From: Aplectana chamaeleonis
Lineage: Eukaryota; Nematoda; Chromadorea; Rhabditida; Cosmocercidae
Assembly: GCA_029168955.1 (NCBI GenBank)
Contig: JAPDOI010000121.1
Location: 1,632,044-1,696,043, forward strand
Reading direction: 5' to 3'
DNA: 64,000 nucleotides
Below the pieces are notes generated by a model. The model ran no database searches, was not told the origin of the DNA, and saw only the letters and a list, made by a program, of their open reading frames with translations. The translations under genes and the position numbers were made by a program. Shown one piece after another: positions 1-11,929 of this stretch (position 1 is the first letter of the stretch; each line of letters starts with the position of its first letter).

Positions 1-2249
1 TTCGCGGCTGGAGCGATATCCACTTGACTCCGCCGTGACTTCAGACAGTTGTTCCTTCTGATAGAAAGAGTGTTATGTGCGGAAATTCTGATACAGTGTT
101 TACTTCATTAGCTTCACTATCAACATGAAAAACGAATATCGATTTTCGGTGGCGTGCCATTCGAGCTCGCGTGTCCCATCGGTGGGACAAGGTATAAACG
201 CAATATTGCACGCTGTCCGAACGTGCAGTCACCCAAAATTAGGCGTGGCCGTGAATTCGTTGAAATCAGCGTGTTTCAAGGATTGGAAAACATTCAACCC
301 GGACGATTTAAACATTTTCGTCGTGTTTTTCCCTAAGGAACGGAAAATTGCGTCGGCGACGCACTCTTGAACTCGTTTCGTGGGCGATATTGTACAGCCG
401 ACCTAGGACGGCCCACTTGCTTGTAGTCGCTAAACACCCTAAAATTCGTCTGAATTTACCAGTCCGTCGCTGGACGCTCAGGAAACACACAACATGTCCG
501 CCAAGGAATCATAAATCGCTTGTATCTTCCGATCCTAGCGAGAGAAACACCTAAAATATATGAGAGCCAATGCCGTCCTTAAAGGCAGCCCTCACGGAGA
601 AGGGAACTTGAGGATTATACCTGAGAAAAGTATCAGATTGACAAAAAAAAACTGAAACCAATTTTTCCCTGCAACAAGAAATCGCGGAAAATCGTCAGTA
701 GATGTTGAATACTCTAGTGACATTGTTCACTGAAAAGAGCGCATTGCACTGAAGGATTCTGCATCCCACATTCGAAGTACACCGCAGTCCAAGAACTCCG
801 TCCTCATCCCGACGAATACGAACAAGCTTTGTCTACTGAAGGCCACCAACGGAAGTTTGTAAGTACGGACAACGAGCCGAACTTGTTGACAGTTTCTGTG
901 CTTTGTGTAGCAACAGCGTCTGCAACTACGGACAAGAGTCCCATCCCAACATGAACAGTACCTGCATATATAGAGTTCGTATAGTATTTTTAGTCTGATG
1001 AATTTACGGGGCTGCGACGGTGGATCAGCCGGCGCGAATCAAAACCCCATTCACCAGTGAGGCCGCCAGCTCCTTCGGTGCTGCTCACGTCTATAGCTTT
1101 GCGCCAATGCGCAATAAGGAACGCAAAGTATCCGTGCGATTCGTGCCGACTGCATGCTGCGTCTCCTTCTCCCCCCCCCCACCACAAACTCTTGCTGTCG
1201 CACGAGCGAAAGAACAGAGTAAATTTGGGTTCGAAACAGAGGATAGACTTCTTCCTTCCTGGACATCGCGTTCTGTTCCATTCCAATGACTGAGGCTACT
1301 AAATGTAAGAGTGCGCATGGATTCATTTTATAATGTTGTATTCTTGCTTTATTCCGTTATTCTGGTGAACCGCGAGCTGTTTAAACACTCGTAATGCTGT
1401 CTTTGCAACATGCAATATGTCAATAATTAATTCTCGGGTGATGGTTTTGGATGGCCAAGGGAAAAAGTTGGAGTGACGAACTGCGATGTGACGATGGAGC
1501 TCATGGGCCCGAGAGACTAATTATCCGTCACAGATGCAGTGCGTGAACCGCGTCTGACAGACAACTCTGCCCGGCTAATTTGGATCGAATTCAGCATCTG
1601 CCCCGAGCAGTAAGCACAGTGGGAAGTGAGGGATGAGCAGCTCGCAAGGTTCGACAGACGAAGAGGAGCTCCAGCAGTCAACAAGTGAAGAAAACGGCAC
1701 GCAATACCTGAAGCAGTGACAGCTCACTCTACAGGACGCATCACTCCCCATCTTTCTAAGAGCATTAAATTGTTGCACCAAACTCGGGTCAAGTTTAGAG
1801 AAAAATTTTCGCCCAGATACGCCGAAAACCAAGAACTTCACGACCATTCTCCAAAGCCCAAAGCACATTTCAGATCTCTTATATAAAAAAAAATTTCTTT
1901 GAGAAGGAGGAGGGAATTCTAAGCAGAACAACCCCGTGGGAGAGAATATCATTCACGGTCCTGTCACCTCTTCCGGTCGCCTCACCACCTCAGGGAGTCA
2001 TGAAAAAGGAAATTCTCGAATTCTTACCATAGCGGAGTTCTTTGCCAGGCACTTTGACATATAGAAGCTCCACGCCGCTTCATTCAGATTGTCGGATGAT
2101 GAAGATCTGCTACTTTTGTGGCCCTTGCAGTAAGAAAAAACTGGTACTGATGCAGGAGAAGGAAAAGGATTGAAAGATGTGGTAAGATTCAGGGTTATCT
2201 CACAAACAAACCATGATGAACAGCCTCAACCCAGTTAAGACCTTTCTGG
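1..2249. other. Intergenic, mostly unrecognised
   Basis: No credible coding exon was recognised. A lone TTAA-family terminus (TTAAAGGCAG) lies at 579-588 without a visible partner. Around 1095-1160 the words GCGCAATAAGGAACGCAAAGTATC and GTGCCGACTG match the right end of a palindromic repeat better preserved at 42971-43090 and 53103-53218. The remainder shows only chance reading frames. Confidence 0.5.
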
Positions 2250-2778
2250 TTAAAGGCAGTGGTCGCGATCAAATAAGCTTGTCGTCTTTTTCTCTCTAAA
2301 CCCTTTTCTGGGTTTCGAGTAGTAGGACCTATAAGAAAAAATCGCGAAAAACCGCTGTTTCGGGCCAATTTTCAACCCTGAACTTTCTTCTTTTGATGGT
2401 GGACGAGCCCACTCCACATCATTGGCATCCATGATCCCTAGTATGAAGAACATCAGCTGGATTTGAATTTCAATATACTTGTGTACTCATCTAGTTAGAA
2501 ACATTGACTGAAGTCCTTGCTTTCATTGCTCAACTGTTTTAATTAGGTAAATTTGAATTTATTTCGTCCTCTGAATGTCGATGATTTTTGACTGCTCGGC
2601 ATGAGACTGCGATCTTTTTGAGTGCACGCGTGCACGAACTGACATCTTTTGGCCTTAGAAACTCTAATCCTAGCCCGTTTTTCACCGCGCTACCTTTACA
2701 GCTTTTCAGCTGTTTTCCACCTAAGCTAATTTTTGTAGTTTTTTCGATAACGTTTTTCATCGTTATCACTGCCTTTAA
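2250..2778. mobile_element. TTAA-flanked inverted-repeat element (piggyBac-like MITE)
   Basis: The element starts TTAAAGGCAGTG at 2250 and ends CACTGCCTTTAA at 2778, giving 529 bp with a short terminal inverted repeat and TTAA at both ends. TTAA target duplication is the hallmark of the piggyBac superfamily; no transposase is present, so this would be non-autonomous. The same terminal word recurs about ten times in this window. The superfamily is inferred from the target site only. Confidence 0.65.
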
Positions 2779-2842
2779 AGCAGGTGACAAACCCTCAGGG
2801 CAAACTCATTCTATCAACACCCCACATTTTAGGGGTCGATTC

Positions 2843-3200
2843 GAAAGGGGGGGGGGCGAAGGGTCAAAGAAGCAGCGCTCGCTTAGCGTCTCTGACATTT
2901 TTGGATTACGGTAAGACGTCGAGTGCGCAAATCATGCAGCATGTCTTACCGTAATCCAAGAGGAAATTGCTTCTCAGGCTCTCATTTCTTTTTTCGCATA
3001 CTCCATCATTCTTTTGCGCTCTTTCCGCTCAAAATGCTCGTGATATTCTCGATGCTGATACTCTTCTTTACATGGCAATTGAAATGTTTCAGAACATGAG
3101 AACGTGAAAAACTCGTTGAATTCTGTTTTTGGATTACGGTAAGACATGCTGCGTGATTTGCATACGCGACGTCTAATGGTAATGCCTCTGTGAATCCGAA
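2843..3200. mobile_element. Palindromic repeat, GGATTACGGTAAGAC family
   Basis: TTGGATTACGGTAAGAC at 2901-2917 is perfectly inverted at 2943-2959, and the word recurs at 3129-3145; the segment 2937-2959 is the inverse of 3129-3152 over 24 bp. The flanking words AAGAAGCAGCGCTC and GCGTCTCTGACATTTTTGGATT are shared with elements at 44158-44296, 46087-46764 and 47160-47312, so this is a damaged member of that family. Confidence 0.5.
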
Positions 3201-4812
3201 AGTAGAGAGCCAGCTAGCATTTCTCTCTCAAAACGTTTTTCGTAATCCCGGGTCAACAGAGGGGACCCCGTGGACATCGAACAACAGGGATCAAATCCGT
3301 CGGGATTCTCTCAGGAAGGGTGATCCTACCGCCACCGCCTAAGTTGTGACAATCTCAGTGCGGACCGCGTGGAAGATGGGCCCGCAGTGGGGAACCCCCC
3401 CCCCTCCCCACCCGAGCCGTGCGGAGATCCCCTCGGCAACAAAATTATCCTCCAACATCTGGTGCATCTTCTGGAAAGTGACTCGAAGTTACTTTCCGGG
3501 TCCGGCCAGAAATAGCTATGTAACAGAGGCACACTCCCCGAGTTTGCTCGAGCAGATACTGGAAAGAGGGGAAAATTCCACTACAAAATCCTTCCCAAAG
3601 AGGATGGGTGGGGGGTACCTCGCGACTGCCACCTAAGGTTTTATTTAGTCCATCAGGGCGTGGCCGAGCCCGTCGGGTTGGGGTCAATCCCCTGCGATTA
3701 TCAAAATTCGAGTTCGAGAAGTCTATTTTTCTCAAGCAGCCGAAGCGTCGACTGTTCCTTAGTCATCCATGCATCAGTACCGAAAATTCTGTAAATTTCT
3801 GAGCACCTGCCAAAAAATACGGTTTTTCGACCCACAAGCACACGTTGAGACCGTGATATCCTACAGACCTGTCATGCCGTTACGCGGAGCTGACGACAGA
3901 AGATTGCCGTTGAAAATGCACAACCAACGTATGAAAATAAGGCTCTGCTGCGTTTTATGCCTTCAAAGTCCCGCTCGGAAGAATATGATAACGGAAAATT
4001 TTTCATTTTCATGAATAAATCTCATTTTTATGGGTAAATCCTGAGTGACCCCCCCCCAACTAGTTTTGCACAGAATTTGGAACGGGCATTGCCGTCATGG
4101 CGGAGCAGGCGTGACGCGCGTGACGTGCGGGCGTAGCGTCAGGCCATCCATGCCTCAGACAGTAGGACGAGTGCAGCGCGGGGCCATGTCGGTGGGTGGG
4201 ACCAGACACATTGCCTTTGTTTCAAATTTCCCCTCCTTCTTACTGACGCCGCCCCCGCCATGCAACCGCACAACACCGCCATCCAGCCGACACTACTCCC
4301 GCGGTGCAACCAGGTATTCTACCTGGCTGAGCTGGACCGTTCGTTCGTTTTAATGATTGATCTGCTCATTACCAGTACTTATAGGTACTTCTAACCCATA
4401 TTCAGTCATACTTTATTACTCCCAATAAGTTTTGCCGTTTTTGCATGCTTATTAATGGCATTATCTGCTTTCATTTTTTGACACTCTGATGATGACTATA
4501 AATTTTGTCTAAACGCTGAATTTAAGTAACGACCACTTATAGAGAGTAACAATAATGCTACTTAGTTGAGAGGAACTCTGTCTTTTCATTCATTATTCAT
4601 AGATCTTTCCAGACAAAACCTACAAGTTTATTAACAACACCCAAATTAACAAAAAGACAATTATAATTCTATGAGGAGATATATTCTCCATTAGTAGATC
4701 ACTATAATAATGCCATGAGGAGATCTATTAGGACTGTACTCTACTCAGACATGAACAATGCACTGGAATGATAAAACAACATGTAAAGCTCCTCACACTC
4801 GCTTCCCTTCTA
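3201..4812. other. Intergenic, nothing recognised
   Basis: I see no coding exon, RNA gene or clear repeat boundary here. Short cytosine runs occur near 3397-3412 and 4050-4058, and 4400-4790 is AT-rich. Confidence 0.4.
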
Positions 4813-5275
4813 TAAGAACGTAAAGGCCAACCGAACAGTGGTCGACACGACGCGGTCGCGTCGCGGCTTCGCATCGGGGCGCGGTTTCTCCACCGGCCTT
4901 CGTCACGTAGGACTCATATTATGGACTCTCAGAAGGGTAAACTTTCTATACAGTAGTTTTGCTTACATATGAGAAAGCTTCAAGCTGTAATCACTTCAAT
5001 TTGATGACTTGCTAGACTTCAGCGCCAATTTAGCTATTACGCCATGAAATTAGAGTGCTTCAGCGGCCTGAAACCAATAATTTGTCCAGGATACCCGATT
5101 TCCGAGCTTCTTCAAGGCTTTAAACACGACCGTATTTAAAGAGAGAAAGTTTTTATCATGTTTTCGCCACAAATAATGGAGTTTTGGTATGAGTTCCTTG
5201 AGGTCTCCATTTGTGATAAATTTCGAATAATATGCAATAAACCGTATTTCTTGTGATTGAGCAACTGGGTGCACT

Positions 5276-5333
5276 AGTTTTTATCTTCCTATAACTGGGT
5301 GCACTAGTTTTTATCTTCCTATATCCGGTCTGG
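5276..5333. repeat. Two-copy tandem duplication (about 29 bp)
   Basis: The word ACTGGGTGCACTAGTTTTTA followed by TCTTCCTAT occurs twice in succession with no intervening sequence. Confidence 0.8.
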
Positions 5334-5569
5334 TTCGTGTTCCATCGTTCTCAAATGTAGATTTGACGCTCGAAGCTGAAATGACGGCGAGCCGGAAAGT
5401 TATCGATGTTGTCATTGGTCAGCAGCCAACAAAAACAGACATTCAAATAAATTCACATCATTCCGTATGCGTCAACTCTCTTAATGTCGTTAATGATGAG
5501 CGTGTGAAAAGGTGGGGAGACTTCTTCCGCCTACCTAAAAGCAGAGTCGAGCACGGTTCGGTTATTTCT

Positions 5570-5865
5570 AAACGGGGAGCGGTCATTGCTCACCCGCGCG
5601 TTCTGCGTCGCGGTCGGTGAGCGTCGCGCACGGCGGAAAGGGCGGCGGCGCGACATCCGAGCATTCAAAAAAATCAAGTAAAGTATAATAGCATGTTTTG
5701 AGGCATTATTTGAGTTGCTGTGTTCGTTTTATGCAGCTAACGATGACTGTTTTGCCGTATATAATGCAGTTGACTCTCCCACACGATGGCGGCTTTTTCG
5801 CGTTCGCCGCTCGCGCGACACTCACTGCGCCGTGACGCGTACGCACGCAGGTGAGCGATGTCATG
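5570..5865. repeat. GC-rich small fold-back, related to 29.54-29.86 kb
   Basis: Sequence beginning GCTCACCCGCGCGTTCTGCG is imperfectly inverted by sequence ending ACGCACGCAGGTGAGC, with an AT-rich middle. A diverged copy in the same orientation lies at about 29540-29860, sharing GCGACGCGACATCC-like and GTTCGCCGC-GCGCGACAC blocks. Class is unknown. Confidence 0.45.
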
Positions 5866-6969
5866 GAGCCTTTCTAAACGGGTGGTGAGAGGGCCATCAA
5901 AACTTCGGTCTAGACTTGAACACATCGGCAGAGGATCAATAGAATGGCGTCAAGAGGAAAATTAGGTGAGAAATTCGTAGAAATTTCTGTAAATTTTGGT
6001 CAGTAAGGGAGGGGGGTTGTAGCTCCGCTGAAATACTACAGATGGCCCTGCACTAGAGGTTGCTACACCCATAACTACGATTTGATCATTCTCTCGTATT
6101 GTGGCCTTATCTTGAGCTGGCTTTGCATGCATCACTGCATAAAAAAGCTGCATGAGTCATTTCCAACCTCACCAAGGATTACATACCATTTCTTGAAGCT
6201 GACAAGCGATTTTAGAATTTCCGCTCACTCAGGATTTTTTCAGCTGTTCACCCATTTTTTCATTCACTCATTCCTTCAATCTCAAAATGAGGCCCGCGTT
6301 ATCCAATGGGTTCATCGGTATCCAGAAATTTCTAGCGCGCCGTTATTTGAGCATCTGACATAACCCTAGATTCCTTGAAGCCAGATGACATATCAAAGTT
6401 AATACTTTGAGAAGTTGCGGACAAATTCCCTCAATCATTGAGTGTTGCATTGCAACTGAAAATTCGGTTTCAGTACCAGAGATTAAATACTGATTTCACA
6501 CAACTGAAGCACCTTGATTTCATTATTTCACAGCTGAAGCCAAGCTGAAGTCGCGCTAATCATCAATCTGCAGGGCTTATCTTTTGAATATATCATTACA
6601 TGAGAACAGAACTTGTTTTGGAAACAAACAGTGCATCCAAATTCTTCCCTCAGGCAGTCCATAACATACCCAACAATATATTGGACCAGCAGCGAAGGCA
6701 AGGGCTCGTTGGGAAAAACGGCGCTCCAGTGCGAAGCCGCGTCGCGACCGCGTCGTGTCGACCACTGTTCGGTTGGCCTTTACGTTCTTATCTTCCCTTC
6801 TGGGGCGGTATGCATGAGCGATCGGTGGGGTTATGTTAGCTAAGTCGAGCTTGTAAACACGAGTTAGCAAACACAACCCACCTCATTTATGCCAACATTT
6901 TACTTGAAAAGCAGTGGGGTTTTGTGATAGTTATGAGCTTTATTCACATGCACACACTTGTTGAAAATG

Positions 6970-7850
6970 AATGGCCGGGGAAATTGTGTTGGACTTGGTT
7001 TGGAGTGCGCCAGTCGCCGGGAGAAGTGTGTGGGACCCAATTGAGAAGGCGCCGAGAGGCGGGAAATTTGTTTTGGACCCAACTGGGAGTGCGCCGAGCG
7101 CCGGCGAAAGTGAGTGGCAACCAATTGGGAGTGCGCCGAGCGCCGAGAAAATTGTGCTGGACCAACTCGGAGTGCGCCGCGGACCGGAAAAAAATTATGT
7201 TGGGCCCAATTCGGAGTGCGCCAAGCTCCCGGGAAATTGTGTGGGACCCAACTAGGAGTGCGTCAACCGCCGGGAGAATTATGTTGGATCCAATTTGGAG
7301 TTCGCGAAGCACCGGCGAAGTTGTGTGAGACCCAACTGAGAAGGCGCCGAGTGCCGGAAAAATTGTTTTGGACCCGATTGGGAGTGTGCCGAGCGTCGGA
7401 AAAGAATATGCTGGGCCCGATTCGGAGTGCGCCAAGCGCCTACGAAAGTGTGAGGGACCCAACTGAGATGGCGCGGAGAGGCAGAAAATTTGTTTTGGAC
7501 CCAACTGGGAGTGCGCCGAGCGCCGGGAAAATAATGTTGGGCCCAATTTGGAGTTGCCGAGCGCCGACAAAAGTCTGTGGCACCTAACTGAGAAGGCGCC
7601 GAGAGCCGGGAAAATTTTTTGGACCCCATTGGAAGTTCGCCGAGCGCCGGCGAAAGTGTGAGGGACCCAACTGAGAAGGCGCCGAGAGGCGGAAAATTTG
7701 TTTTGGACCCAACTGGGAGTGCGCCGAGCGCCGGGAAAATAATGTTGGACCCAATTTGGAGTTGCCGAGCGCCGGCAAAAGTGTGTGGCACCCAACTGAG
7801 AAGGCGCCGAGAGGCGTAAAAATTGTTTTGGACCCAACTGGTGAGTTCGG
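6970..7850 (-). repeat. 42-bp satellite array, left arm
   Basis: About 21 copies of a 42-bp unit whose core reads GGACCCAACTGGGAGTGCGC then CGAGCGCCGG. Because 42 is divisible by three, the array stays open in several frames and creates long spurious reading frames. It is the reverse complement of the arrays at 9.4-11.5 kb, with a few per cent to tens of per cent divergence between units. Confidence 0.85.
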
Positions 7851-7861
7851 TCTCCAAAAGG

Positions 7862-9390
7862 TCGCTTTTTCATCTCTCGAACGATTGCGGTAGTCCACGC
7901 CGGCTCGTATAAATGGGTACACGTACCCCAAAGTTCCCCTCATGCATTGTTGTTGTTGAATCTGGGACTGAACCAAACTACATCATACATGGCGTAATCA
8001 GTTCAAAGAGGAAACATGCGAAAAGCAAACCTAGTTTGAAGTTTGCCAACCCGAAATGTACCTCATGACAGATTGGATTAGAAGTGGTTAGACCTTATAA
8101 ATATTGGACAGGAACTGAAAATGCAAAGCACTGCGTTGAGGAAATCATGTGTGCATATTGGTAGCGGACGCAATATTGCGTTATTTCTATATGCAGGCGA
8201 CCGGCCGATGACCGATTAGGTCAATGGTATACATTGCCGCTGTCTTAAGCGACAGTCAAGACATTTAGCACAATTCGTGGCGGTACCAGCACCGGATCAA
8301 CGCCGCTGGCCGTCGTAGGAACAGTTGTCGCGTGTCCGTCGCAGCGACGTGTCGCGGAGGGCTGGCATACTGCAAATGTGCCTAGGCCTGTCGTTGCAGC
8401 GCACTGCGACGGCGACAGATTTAAAGGGCGGGAGGCGGTGGCTAACGCTATGCAGAAAGACGCGACCGGGTGTCGCGAAACTATACCATTGGCCTTACGC
8501 TATTTTGAACTCTGTCGCGGCGACCCCGTCGCACGCGCGACAAAGTATGCACAGGGACTTAGAGCACGTATTCATATCCCAACGACCCATCTTGCTGCAC
8601 AAACTTCAGTATCAGATTTCAAGGCGCCAGGATCGGGCTTCCAGAAAAAATCGCTCACAGAGACAGACATAGATGACTTTAACTACCTCGGTTCCTCAGC
8701 GTATCCGTGCGGAACGAGGCGATGAGTCAGTGAGAGAAGGAAAGGGTCGCTTGCGCACGCATGCGTTAAAATCTGGGGTTGTATCAATCAAATTGAGTGT
8801 GTGTTTATTTTCCAATTACTCTAAGCTCTTCCGTCATTCATTTGAAAATGAGCACGCGCACTTTCCCCAACTTCCCCTAGTTCCGGATTTACAAGTATAA
8901 GTGGTCGTTTATACTTCCGCCACCTAGCGGCGCGGCCCAGTGCGTTCCTGTAATATTGATCACGCGGCGCAGCACGACCAATATTATAGGAATGCCCTTC
9001 ACCGCGCTGCTTTGCTGAGGAAGTATGAGTGACTACTAAACTAAAATGATAGCGATCGCGACAAGGATATCGTGGGGCAAGAAAATGGTCTAGCTCGTTC
9101 TCGTATGTAGATGCCTTTTGCTTGCGCAGTTGTAGCCCTAGCTGCTTTGTAGGATACAGGTACCACCTAGCTATAAGTGAAGTCCGAATGGCAGCCACAT
9201 ATGATGTGTCTCGTTCTATGACAGGGTAATTGAATAGATAGTTTTTGCGCAAAACATTACGAGTAGGCCTTGATCGGTTTCTAAAAATATCAATTGTGTT
9301 GCATCGAAAACGCTGGTGTGCTAGGTCGGAGGAAACGATTCATTCTCCCAAACTAGGAGGAAAACGACTATGAATTTCACTCCATAAATG
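7862..9390. other. Spacer between inverted satellite arrays
   Basis: No gene was recognised. It contains a member of the GTTTATACTTCCGCC palindromic family at 8903-9033. GC-rich fragments near 8290-8560 show no recognisable protein similarity. Confidence 0.4.
8903..9033. mobile_element. Palindromic MITE, GTTTATACTTCCGCC family (copy A1)
   Basis: It begins GGTCGTTTATACTTCCGCCA, contains the central palindrome AATATTGATCACGCGGCGC... and ends with a decayed inverse (GGAAGTATGAGTGAC). Size and core match better copies at 23826-23963 and 26749-26874. Confidence 0.6.
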
Positions 9391-9394
9391 CCTC

Positions 9395-9660
9395 CTTATT
9401 GTTGCTACATAAGGTGCACACCTCGGCCCCCGCGCACCCGCAGTTGGGTCTTGCACACTTTCTCCGGCGCTCTGCGCTTTCCTAGTTGGGTCCCCTACAC
9501 ATACCTCAGCGCTCGGCGCACTGCAAGATGGGTCCACGTACGCTTTCCCTGCCACTCTCCGCAGTTTTGTTAGATCACGTAAATTTTCCTCGTCGTTCTG
9601 TGCACTCCCAGTTGAGTCCCCTACACTTAACTCAGCGCTTGGCACTCTGCGGTCACCGGT
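9395..9660 (+). repeat. 42-bp satellite array, short right-hand block
   Basis: About six units with the core CGGCGCTCTGCGC-TTCC-AGTTGGGTCC, the inverse of the unit at 6970-7850. Separated from the main array by about 160 bp. Confidence 0.75.
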
Positions 9661-9819
9661 CACCGGTAAACTCTTAGCTATTTACAAGGTGCACACCCAC
9701 GTCGCTTCGCGGCGTACTTGTAGGCGTATATTATGACGCATATAATGGTCCAATCATTGCAAAATGAGAATTTAATTATTATCGTAGCTCGAAACGCAGT
9801 TAGGCCCACACACTTATCG

Positions 9820-11470
9820 TGGCGCGTGGCGCACTCCTAGTTAAGTCTTACACATTTCTTTCCGGCGCTCTGCGCACTCCCAGGTTGAGTCTCGCACGCT
9901 TTCCCTGGCGCGTCGCAAACTCACAGTCGGGTCCCACACACTTTCCCCGGCGCTTGGCACCCTTGCAGTTGGGTCCTACACGCTTTTTTTTCCGGCGCTC
10001 TGCGCACTTCGAAGTTGGGTCTCGCACGCTTCCCCTGGCGCGTCGCGCACTCACAGTCGGGTCCCACACACTTTCAACGGCGCGTAGCGCACTTCCAGTT
10101 GGGTCGCGCACACTTTACACGGCGCGTAGCGCTTTTCCAGTTGGTTCACACACACTTCCAACGACGCGTGGCGCACTTCCAGTTGGGTCGCGCGCACTTT
10201 CCATGACGCGTAGCGCAGTTCCAGTTGGGTCGCGCACACTTTCCATGACGCGTAGCGCACTTCCAGTTGGGTCGCGCACACTTTACACGGCGCGTAGCGC
10301 TTTTCCATTTTGTTCCCACTTGCTTCCAACGACGCGTGACGCACTTCCAGTTGGTTCCCACGCGCTTCCAACGACGCGTGGCGCACTTCCAGTTGAGTCG
10401 CGCACACTTTACACGGAGCGTTGTGCATTTCCAGTCGGGTCCCGCACACTTTCCACGGCGCGTCACGCACTTCCAGTTGGTTCCCACACACTTTCAACGG
10501 CGCTTAGCGCACTTCCAGTTGGGTCGCGCACACTTTACACGGCGCGTAGCGCTTTTCCAGTTGGTTCCCACACACTTTCAACGGCGCATAGCGCACTTCC
10601 AGTTGGGTCGCGCACACTTTCCATGACGCGTAGCGCACTTCCAGTTGGGTCGCGCACACTTTACACGGCGCGTAGCGCTTTTCCATTTGGTTCCCACTTG
10701 CTTCCAACGACGCGTGACGCACTTCCAGTTGGGTCGCTCACACTTTACACGGAGCGTTGTGCATTTCCAGTCGGGTCTCGCACACTTTCCACGGCGCGTC
10801 ACGCACTTCCAGTTGGTTCCCACACACTTTCAACGGCGCTTAGCGCACTTCCAGTTGGGTCGCGCACACTTTACACGGCGCGTAGCGCTTTTGCAGTTAG
10901 TACCCACACACTTCCAACGACGCGTAGCGCGCTTCCAGTTGGATCCCACACACTTTCCATGAAGCGTAGCGCACTTCTAGTTGGGTCGCGCACACTTTAC
11001 ACGGCGCGTAGCGCTTTTCCATTTGGTTCCCACGCGCTTCCAACGACGCGTGGCGCACTTCCAGTTGGGTCGCGCACACTTTACACGGAGCGTTGTGCAT
11101 TTCCAGTCGGGTCCCGCACACTTTCCACGGCGCGTCACGCACTTCCAGTTGGTTCCCACACACTTTCAACGGCGCTTAGCGCACTTCCAGTTGGGTCGCG
11201 CACACTTTACACGGCGCGTAGCGCTTTTGCAGTTAGTACCCACACACTTCCAACGACGCGTAGCGCGCTTCCAGTTGGATCCCACACACTTTCCATGAAG
11301 CGTAGCGCACTTCTAGTTGGGTCGCGCACACTTTACACGGCGCGTAGCGCTTTTCCATTTGGTTCCCACTTGCTTCCAACGACGCGTGGCGCACTCCCAG
11401 TTGGGTCCCGTACACCCTCCTTGGCGTTTGGCGCACTCCTAACTGGATCCCGCACATTCTCCGGTCAACG
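9820..11470 (+). repeat. 42-bp satellite array with higher-order structure
   Basis: About 39 copies of a 42-bp unit, typified by TTCCAGTTGGGTCGCGCACA then CTTTACACGGCGCGTAGCGC. Blocks of units repeat as a set: a segment at 10645-10962 reappears at 10981-11298, an offset of 336 bp (8 units), and an earlier block is offset by 378 bp (9 units). This is higher-order repetition as seen in satellites evolving by unequal exchange. A 568-codon open frame across it (9819-11525) is a by-product of the 14-codon period. Confidence 0.85.
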
Positions 11471-11612
11471 GTCAATTCTTAGCCGTTTATTATTATGTAT
11501 GATTATTATGTATGATACTTTGTAGACGTTGTCATTGCAAAGCCATCTTGAAACTAGACTATAGTAGCAAAACTAGTGCTGTCAAACTCGGTTTAGCTAA
11601 CACAACCCCATC

Positions 11613-11929
11613 TCCATAGGTAGGGTTAGAGAATAGTACTGGCCTGACTCAACCCGCTCAGCATCTAACTCAACCCACCGCAAATTCTACGAAATGATGC
11701 AGGGTTAGGCTAGCTAACACCATTTTTCACCATTCTAACCCCAGTGTTAGAGCAAATACCGGCCGCTCACTGGCATTTTGTTGATTGCAAGGAGTGCTTT
11801 TTTTTTGATGATAACGACTGATATGCTAGCCTAACCCTAACTCAAGCGTTCATGCATGCCGCCCCTGGAGCGAAAATACCCAAAAACTAGGTCCTCTCTC
11901 TCACTCTCATCCCGTTAGCTGGCGGCTGG
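11613..11929. other. Spacer, nothing recognised
   Basis: Contains scattered TAACCC/GGGTTAG words (for example AGGGTTAGGCTAGCTAACAC near 11701) but no tandem telomeric array and no gene. Confidence 0.4.

Larger units (their letters stand above)
4813..6790. mobile_element. Fold-back element with GC-rich inverted arms
   Basis: The left arm (about 4813-4893, starting TAAGAACGTAAAGGCC) is inverted almost base for base in the right arm (about 6710-6790, ending GGCCTTTACGTTCTTA) over roughly 80 bp. This implies an element of about 1.98 kb. Both arms contain the GC-rich core GACACGACGCGGTCGCG. TA flanks both ends, which would suit a TA-targeting DNA transposon, but no transposase was recognised inside. 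It contains a 30-bp direct duplication at 5276-5333 and a smaller fold-back at 5570-5865. Confidence 0.6.
6818..11612. mobile_element. Fold-back-like element with satellite arms (42-bp unit)
   Basis: An array of a 42-bp unit at 6970-7850 lies in the opposite orientation to arrays of the same unit at 9395-9660 and 9820-11470, with about 1.5 kb of unrelated sequence between. Outside the arrays, TGGGGTTATGTTAGCTAA (6818-6835) is inverted as TTAGCTAACACAACCCCA near 11592. Inverted arms made of tandem repeats are the architecture of Drosophila FB/fold-back transposons. That this is one mobile unit is inference: there is no transposase, and sequence between the outer repeat and the arrays does not match across the two sides. 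Confidence 0.45.

Noticed and set aside
6944..7873. 309-codon open frame on the minus strand
   Set aside because: Same cause: a 42-bp satellite that stays in frame.
6970..11470. CRISPR-like array
   Set aside because: The 42-bp units are contiguous with no unique spacers, in a eukaryotic genome with no cas genes.
9819..11525. 568-codon open frame
   Set aside because: It follows the 42-bp (14-codon) satellite exactly; several other frames and the opposite strand are open too. No domain, and the repeat divergence is not codon-like.
11620..11870. Telomeric repeats (TTAGGC/TAACCC)
   Set aside because: Words are scattered and not tandem; no array and no chromosome end.
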